A DNA stretch of 64,000 bases. It comes from Plumapathes pennacea (lineage: Eukaryota > Cnidaria > Anthozoa > Antipatharia > Myriopathidae). Location: the NCBI GenBank assembly GCA_964036295.1, contig OZ038469.1:2985067-3049066 (forward strand). The letters are read 5' to 3'. A program made the position numbers and the translations under genes. Of the stretch, positions 59,701 to 64,000 are shown piece by piece; position 1 is the first letter of the stretch, and every line of letters starts with the position of its first letter. Below the pieces are notes generated by a model. That model saw nothing but the letters and a program-made list of their open reading frames with translations, was not told the origin of the DNA and did not search any database.

Positions 59701-62700
59701 TACTGCGGATTGCAAGAATTTGATTTCGGTCTCGGGTGATGGGTAAGTATGTTAAAGAAACCTCTGGACCATAGTCCTTTGCGCGCCGAAACCCTCGATC
59801 CGCCACTTTCATGGCCTCCGAAGATTGGCAGCAGTTGGCAATTCCATTTCCGTCCGACTCGTAGAGATTCGGTTTTACATGCCATTTGACGATTAATGTT
59901 TTGTTTGTGTGTGTTGGGAACCAAAACCATCGTTCGATTTTTTACACATTTCCAAATGCAAACAATAACACTGAATTTGCTGAGAGGGCCCTTAATCTAA
60001 ACACGTCACGTAACGTGGTTTCCTGCAAATTTGCCTCGTAGGTGCATATTTATTTGGAAAATCCCCAAGCTCTACACAGAGGTAAGATGGCACCTTTAAT
60101 TTACACGTTTTCGTCTCTATGTACTCTTTGCATCGTCTGACTATTTTGAATATTCCATTAGACAACATTTAGATCTGCTATGTTCAAATAAAGTTATCTC
60201 GCCTCATGAAAGTTCAGTAGGTTGACTTCACAAACATTCATTATGCAATGGAATGATTGGTTTACAGAACATGATTGACAAGTTGGTGGAACTCGGTCGT
60301 GAGCCTCCCAAACAACCAGAAACACCATACAGGTGAGATAGTAGACAAAGAACGAGTTTGAACCAAGAGAATAACCCCCTTACACATCCGTGGGAATTAG
60401 CTCACTTTTAAAATCATGCGCAGTAGCCAGTACTGTCAAACCTTAAAGCCGGTGCAAAGTTAGTTGAGACACTGATTTTTTTGGATTAATTTTTTGTTGA
60501 AATGCTGAAGTCCTTGTAATGGCTCTTTTGTTAAAACTGTCCCAGTATTTTTGTCTAGGATTGTATGTTTGAAGGAAAAGGTTTAAAATATTTTATTTCA
60601 TCTTTAACAGAAGAGGCACGTACAAGGTTAATCACTCGGCCGTACTTGGAGACGGCAACACTAATGGCTTTGGACCTGCCACCGACCCAAGCAAGTTGAA
60701 CGGTGAGCGAGTAATGCAGATTCTCCCAACCTTTTAAGAGGAACAAGTACGAGTGATGTAGTGAGAATTGATAGTTTAACCAGCTGAGTGCTCGCTAAAC
60801 AATTCTCTTATTAAAGGCTATAGCCCGTTAAGCTTGAATGTGTACACAAACTTGAGAAACTGGTCTGTAAAATTTCTAAGAAAATTTCTAAGAATATCGC
60901 ATTACTTCGCAGAAATCAGCCCTCCCGTCCCCGATTACAGATTCAGCGTCGGCCAACTGCCGTTCTGGGCGAAAAAACAGGTGAACTAGCGGTTGCTTTT
61001 CTTTACGTCGTATCGTCTGAATTCACGATTATGCTTTTTGTCTATTCTTTGTTTAGTTTACCACTCCACACCCTTTTCGTGTTTAGTAATTGTTGCTATG
61101 TTGGATTGTTGCTAATATTTCCACAGTGGGATCAGGGACCAACTTATTGATCATTTACACGTGTATTTTACAAGTTTGACCATCACTCAGACTTCAACAA
61201 ACATACTTTAATATAACAAATGCACTTCTGAGTTACATTACTGCAACAATGATTGGCCAGGTCCAACTTGTAAACGTTCTATGGGTCCCAGGTTTGTATT
61301 TAACGGCAGCAGGTTATGTGTTCGTCTCGGGGTTATTATTTTCTTCCATCATCGAGTAAACGCCTCTTGCTTGCAGTTGATTGCCAAAGAAGGTGTAACG
61401 AGCTTATCGCCAGAGGAACAGAGTGACCCAGTTCAACCAGGGGGTCGATGGGCACAGGTATTGTGAAGAAATTATCGTACTGTACACTCACATACTTTGT
61501 CGCTTACTGTCACACAAACTGATGCGCACGCTTTTCTTAGAAATATTAAACGCGCGCCTCGCCGCGGCCGCTCTGGTTCACACGAACTTTCGAGATCTCC
61601 CAAACTCTCTCTCGTGTTTACATCTGGCTATGTCAACACGGCAAGCGTTTTATATTTCTTCTATAAAATAAACGTGCTGCAGATCAATATAACACACATG
61701 CAAACACAGTTGGGAGCCAATCAGAGTGCGCGTTATATAACTTTTATTTTATAAATTTACATGTATACGTTTAACTCAATAATGCAAATCCACGCACACG
61801 CGTGACTAAGTGCGATGCACTTGAACCAGAGTTCACTCAAGCCCTCAGTACTCACACCTTCACACGCACACGCACAGGCACACGCGTGTAACCACAAACA
61901 TTTGTTTGTTTATTGTTTGCGTGGCCTCCCAACCTTTCACAGTAGATTTTCCTTTGTATTTTTGCGTCATTTTTTTTCCCCGCAGCGTCTGAATAACGAC
62001 GGGAGTATTGGTCAGGGTCCGATGACACCGATCCGTATCGCTGAAGAAGAAGGTGCGTAAACAAGATCAAACAACACACAACTAGGCACAGTTGTTAAAA
62101 CTCTGGATTTAACCTCTTTTTCTTCTTCTTCTTCTCTTTTTAATCTGTATGCCTTTACTTATGCCTAATACAGCAGTATTTTTTTTTTTTTTTTTTTTTT
62201 CACTATAGACTTTCCTCCAGCCTATGGCTATTAATTTCAAATATGTACAAATCATAAAACAATAAAGGCAAATTATATTATGTTTCACTTCCAGAAGTTG
62301 AGAGTCCCTACACGCTCACTCCCATCTCACTCCATGAGCAAATGCAAGCTCTCCGTAATAGTGTAAGTGTTCTCTTTCTCTTTCTTGCCGCCATCTTTGA
62401 TTTGGATGACGTCACCGTTGTGGTGGTGAATGTGCAGGTCTGTTACTGATCACGTGTTTAATGGTTTTTCTTGCTTTTTCAGCCTCTGGAGAGAAGATGC
62501 TCGTTGACGAGAGGGGTAAGGCGACAGTTATAACTTACGTGTGTTGCAAAGACAGCTTATATGTGGATTGGTTGTTTTGCAGTCTCTCTCTGCTTTCTGC
62601 AGCTATCTAATTGTATACTGTCGTTAATCTGTAATTTGATTGATTTCATATTTTTATCTTTTTATGAAGGAGGATGACGACCTGTTCCCACAGAACGGCC

Positions 62701-63232
62701 GGGCTCAAGTAGAAGCTCTCAGACCCAACGATGAACTTGGCCGTGAAGTGAGCACTGTTTTCTGTTGTTGTTGTTGTTGTTGTTGTTTCTTCGGTAGCTT
62801 CAATCATGTTCAAATGTCATTGACACCCTTTGTGTGGGGTATCAATAGGCACAATAGCCTGATTTTCCGACTGTTTCAAACCGAGGCCCAATGCGAAAAC
62901 TTTATTAGGAAAATCAATTTTTATAATTGATTTTCATAAGAGAAGTTTCGCACGAAGCCTCGTTATAGAAAAGACGCAAAATGCATGTCGGGAATACCGT
63001 ATTGAGTATCCTGACTTATTGATCACCAGGGCAACGGTGGAATGCCGGCAACAGTCACTATGTCGCGAGGCAGTGAAGGGCGGCCGGCTCGAGAACGAGG
63101 CAGTAGTATTATCTCACTGGAGGCGGGAGAAATCAAGTTCGAACAGGCGCTGGAGCTGGCTGAGGATGACGTCAAGGAGTCCATCATCTACCTGCCAGCC
63201 ACACAAGACGACTTTGACAGCGAAGTTGCGAG
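48811..63232 (+). CDS. MAPKBP1: MAPKBP1/WDR62 WD40 scaffold protein (3' end not resolved)
   Basis: MAPKBP1 and WDR62 are paralogous JNK/centrosome WD40 scaffolds. Thirty-five phase-consistent exons give about 976 residues. Starts-ends: 48811-48912, 49047-49138, 50779-50841, 51333-51390, 51627-51728, 52072-52149, 52243-52281, 52601-52699, 53310-53495, 53961-54031, 54141-54230, 54606-54681, 54906-55019, 55538-55640, 55896-55933, 56276-56321, 56536-56647, 57017-57108, 57546-57671, 57807-57880, 58044-58123, 58411-58452, 58948-59023, 59258-59369, 59679-59742, 60042-60081, 60268-60332, 60611-60702, 60913-60980, 61377-61457, 61986-62052, 62295-62362, 62483-62515, 62670-62747, 63030-63232. Hallmarks: [63 protein letters not shown]. 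Two tandem WD40 propellers precede a disordered tail. Intron 4 uses a GC donor (GAG|GCAAGT). The last exon ends in phase 2, so coding continues. Confidence 0.92.
51575..51624. repeat. (TTTTA)n repeat abutting MAPKBP1 exon 5 acceptor
   Basis: About ten TTTTA units run directly into the acceptor TTTCAG of the exon at 51627 and replace a normal polypyrimidine tract. Confidence 0.9.
52308..52510. repeat. 94-bp tandem duplication in MAPKBP1 intron 7
   Basis: A unit containing CCATTCAAGAAGAAAATG and GATAGGCCAATCAGCTTTCA occurs at about 52308-52401 and again at 52402-52494, with the start of a third copy after it. A diverged relative lies at about 60714-60810. Confidence 0.8.
52740..53110. repeat. 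Minisatellite based on GACACCTTGTTA in MAPKBP1 intron 8
   Basis: Basic units of about 15-18 bp (GACAGACACCTTGTTA and variants) are organised into a higher-order unit of about 61 bp with GGCAAACACCTTTTTATGAC, repeated about three times. The edges are degenerate. Confidence 0.85.
53500..53800. repeat. (ATC)n microsatellite in MAPKBP1 intron 9
   Basis: An almost uninterrupted ATC/ATT trinucleotide run starts directly after the exon ending at 53495. It is open in several frames on both strands and would encode poly-Ile, poly-Ser or poly-Met, so ORFs here are artefacts. Confidence 0.95.
55623..55805. repeat. Duplicated exon tail, donor and intron segment in MAPKBP1
   Basis: The 3' end of exon 14 plus its donor (TTTGGAATGTGCAAGAAGGT, 55623 on) recurs at 55698 as TTTGGAATGTGCAGGAAGGT. 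The following segment CACCCTCCCCTCCCTTCTAC (55648 on) recurs at 55756. The second donor is intact. Confidence 0.85.
56778..56990. repeat. Degenerate AACCTGACAA minisatellite in MAPKBP1 intron 17
   Basis: Roughly 9-12-bp units such as AACCTGACAAAC and CTTGACAAGCTTGA repeat across about 210 bp and stop just before the acceptor of the exon at 57017. Confidence 0.75.
58504..58676. mobile_element. MITE-like element with AGCCTGCG...CGCAGGCT ends
   Basis: Ends are inverse copies: AGCCTGCGTTGCAAGCG at 58504 and CGCTTGCCACGCAGGCT near 58660. Inside, CGCGCGAAAATTGG and CCAATTTTCGCGCG form a second inverted repeat. No ORF. A fragment of the same terminus, CGCTTGCCACGCAGGCT, occurs at about 57462-57478. 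Confidence 0.7.
58735..58915. repeat. Degenerate ATC/GTC microsatellite in MAPKBP1 intron 22
   Basis: ATC-rich trinucleotide repeats with GTC, GTT and TTC variants end just before the exon at 58948. ORFs across this stretch are low-complexity artefacts. Confidence 0.9.
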
Positions 63233-63289
63233 GTGAGATAAATAAGCATGTCATGTTGCAACTCCCAAGTATGAGTGCAGGATTTTTTT

Positions 63290-63900
63290 TTTAGCGCTTG
63301 TAGACGCTTCCTAGAAATCGCTGAGGAAACTCGGTGCTTCACTTTTTCATTTAGTTGTTCTTACTGAAGTAAGAGACATGGTGGAGGAATAAACGCTTGT
63401 TAAACGCCTGAGGAATAATTTAACCTTTTTTTTCCAGAATAAAGCAAGAATGATTCAGAAAATTCTTGCCTAACTAAAGATATTGTTGTATCTTTCTGAA
63501 ATAAGATCCATCACAGAAGACTTGAAGAATAAACGCTTCTTTCTAGAAAAAGTTTTCCAAGAAATTGTTTTAGACAAACATTTCTAATGGAGAAATAAAC
63601 ACTTCTTATTAAAAAAATCCAATAAATCACTAAGGAATAAATTTTTAAACTGACGCCCTATCATTCACTGGTCCTTCAATCAGTATTTGTTCTTCCTTTT
63701 AATCAGAGCCTTGATAGAAGGCGTGGAGGAATATACACTCTTCCCCTTTGGCCTTCTGGCTCTTCTAAGAAATTGCTGAGAAAACTCTCTAATATGACGC
63801 TGTACTATTTACTAACCTTTCTCTTTTTATCTGAGTGTGTAACAAAAGGCTTGAAAAATGAACTACGAGAAAACTCAGCCCTCGTGTCACAAAGCATTTG
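63290..63900. repeat. Diverged tandem repeat after the last MAPKBP1 exon seen
   Basis: Units of very roughly 150 bp share GAGGAATAAACGCTTGTT, GAAGAATAAACGCTTCTT, GAGAAATAAACACTTCTT and GAGGAATATACACTCTTC, and also GAAATCGCTGAGGAAACTC versus GAAATTGCTGAGAAAACTC. Probably four or more old copies. Confidence 0.6.
63438..63453 (+). other. Possible terminal mini-exon of MAPKBP1
   Basis: A pyrimidine tract plus AG precedes AATAAAGCAAGAATGA. Joined in phase to the exon ending at 63232 it reads R-I-K-Q-E-stop. It lies in a degenerate repeat region, and MAPKBP1 proteins normally continue for hundreds of residues, so this may be an alternative short end or a chance match. Confidence 0.25.
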
Positions 63901-64000
63901 CGTTTCAAAATCGATAACTACACTTTCTGACTTTGCCTCTTTGACGCCTTATCTAACCAAATGTGTCCCCGTAAACCTAACCTTGATTCTTGTTTCTCTG

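Noticed and set aside
1-64000. CRISPR arrays, bacterial operons, phage or viral genes.
   Set aside because: The direct repeats found are micro- or minisatellites without regular unique spacers; all genes are metazoan with introns or metazoan orthology.

Overview
The window is intron-rich metazoan nuclear DNA. Introns are mostly GT-AG, conserved animal gene families keep vertebrate-like exon structures, introns hold many short palindromic or foldback repeats and microsatellites, and genes are dense (about one per 7 kb). The style fits a cnidarian, probably an anthozoan such as a stony coral. That placement is inference; nothing in the sequence names the species.

Layout: (1) 14-4737 (+), the 3' half of a TTC7 gene, entered mid-gene. 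(2) 7735-24387 (+), a sacsin gene with one 15.8-kb exon and four Hsp90-like ATPase (SIRPT) modules, a J domain and a HEPN domain. (3) 26009-26332 (-), a small Mediator subunit 9-like gene. (4) 27885-28088 (-), a heterotrimeric G protein gamma subunit. (5) 28337-33714 (+), 3-hydroxyanthranilate 3,4-dioxygenase (HAAO), 12 exons, head-to-head with (4). (6) 34515-43423 (-), UTP25/DIEXF, a nucleolar SSU-processome factor, 22 exons rebuilt here. (7) 43516-45402 (+), an intronless gephyrin (MogA-MoeA fusion), head-to-head with (6) across 92 bp. (8) 45804-47120 (+), an intronless HSPA13/STCH. (9) 48811 to beyond 63232 (+), MAPKBP1/WDR62, at least 35 exons, probably running off the window.

The genes form no single pathway. 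They serve separate housekeeping or signalling roles: PI4-kinase scaffold, chaperone, transcription, G protein signalling, NAD synthesis from tryptophan, ribosome biogenesis, molybdenum cofactor synthesis, ER/microsomal Hsp70, and JNK/centrosome scaffold.

Most notable observations: sacsin has four repeat modules, apparently from tandem duplication of the middle one; UTP25 has an apparent minor-spliceosome (U12) intron with ATATCCTT donor, TTCCTTAAC branch site and non-AG terminus; two intronless multi-domain genes sit side by side; a MAPKBP1 exon tail with its splice donor is duplicated inside the next intron; and there are several foldback (MITE-like) elements. I found no CRISPR array, tRNA, rRNA or autonomous transposon. 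Exon borders were read by eye from splice signals, reading phase and remembered homologues, without alignment tools.
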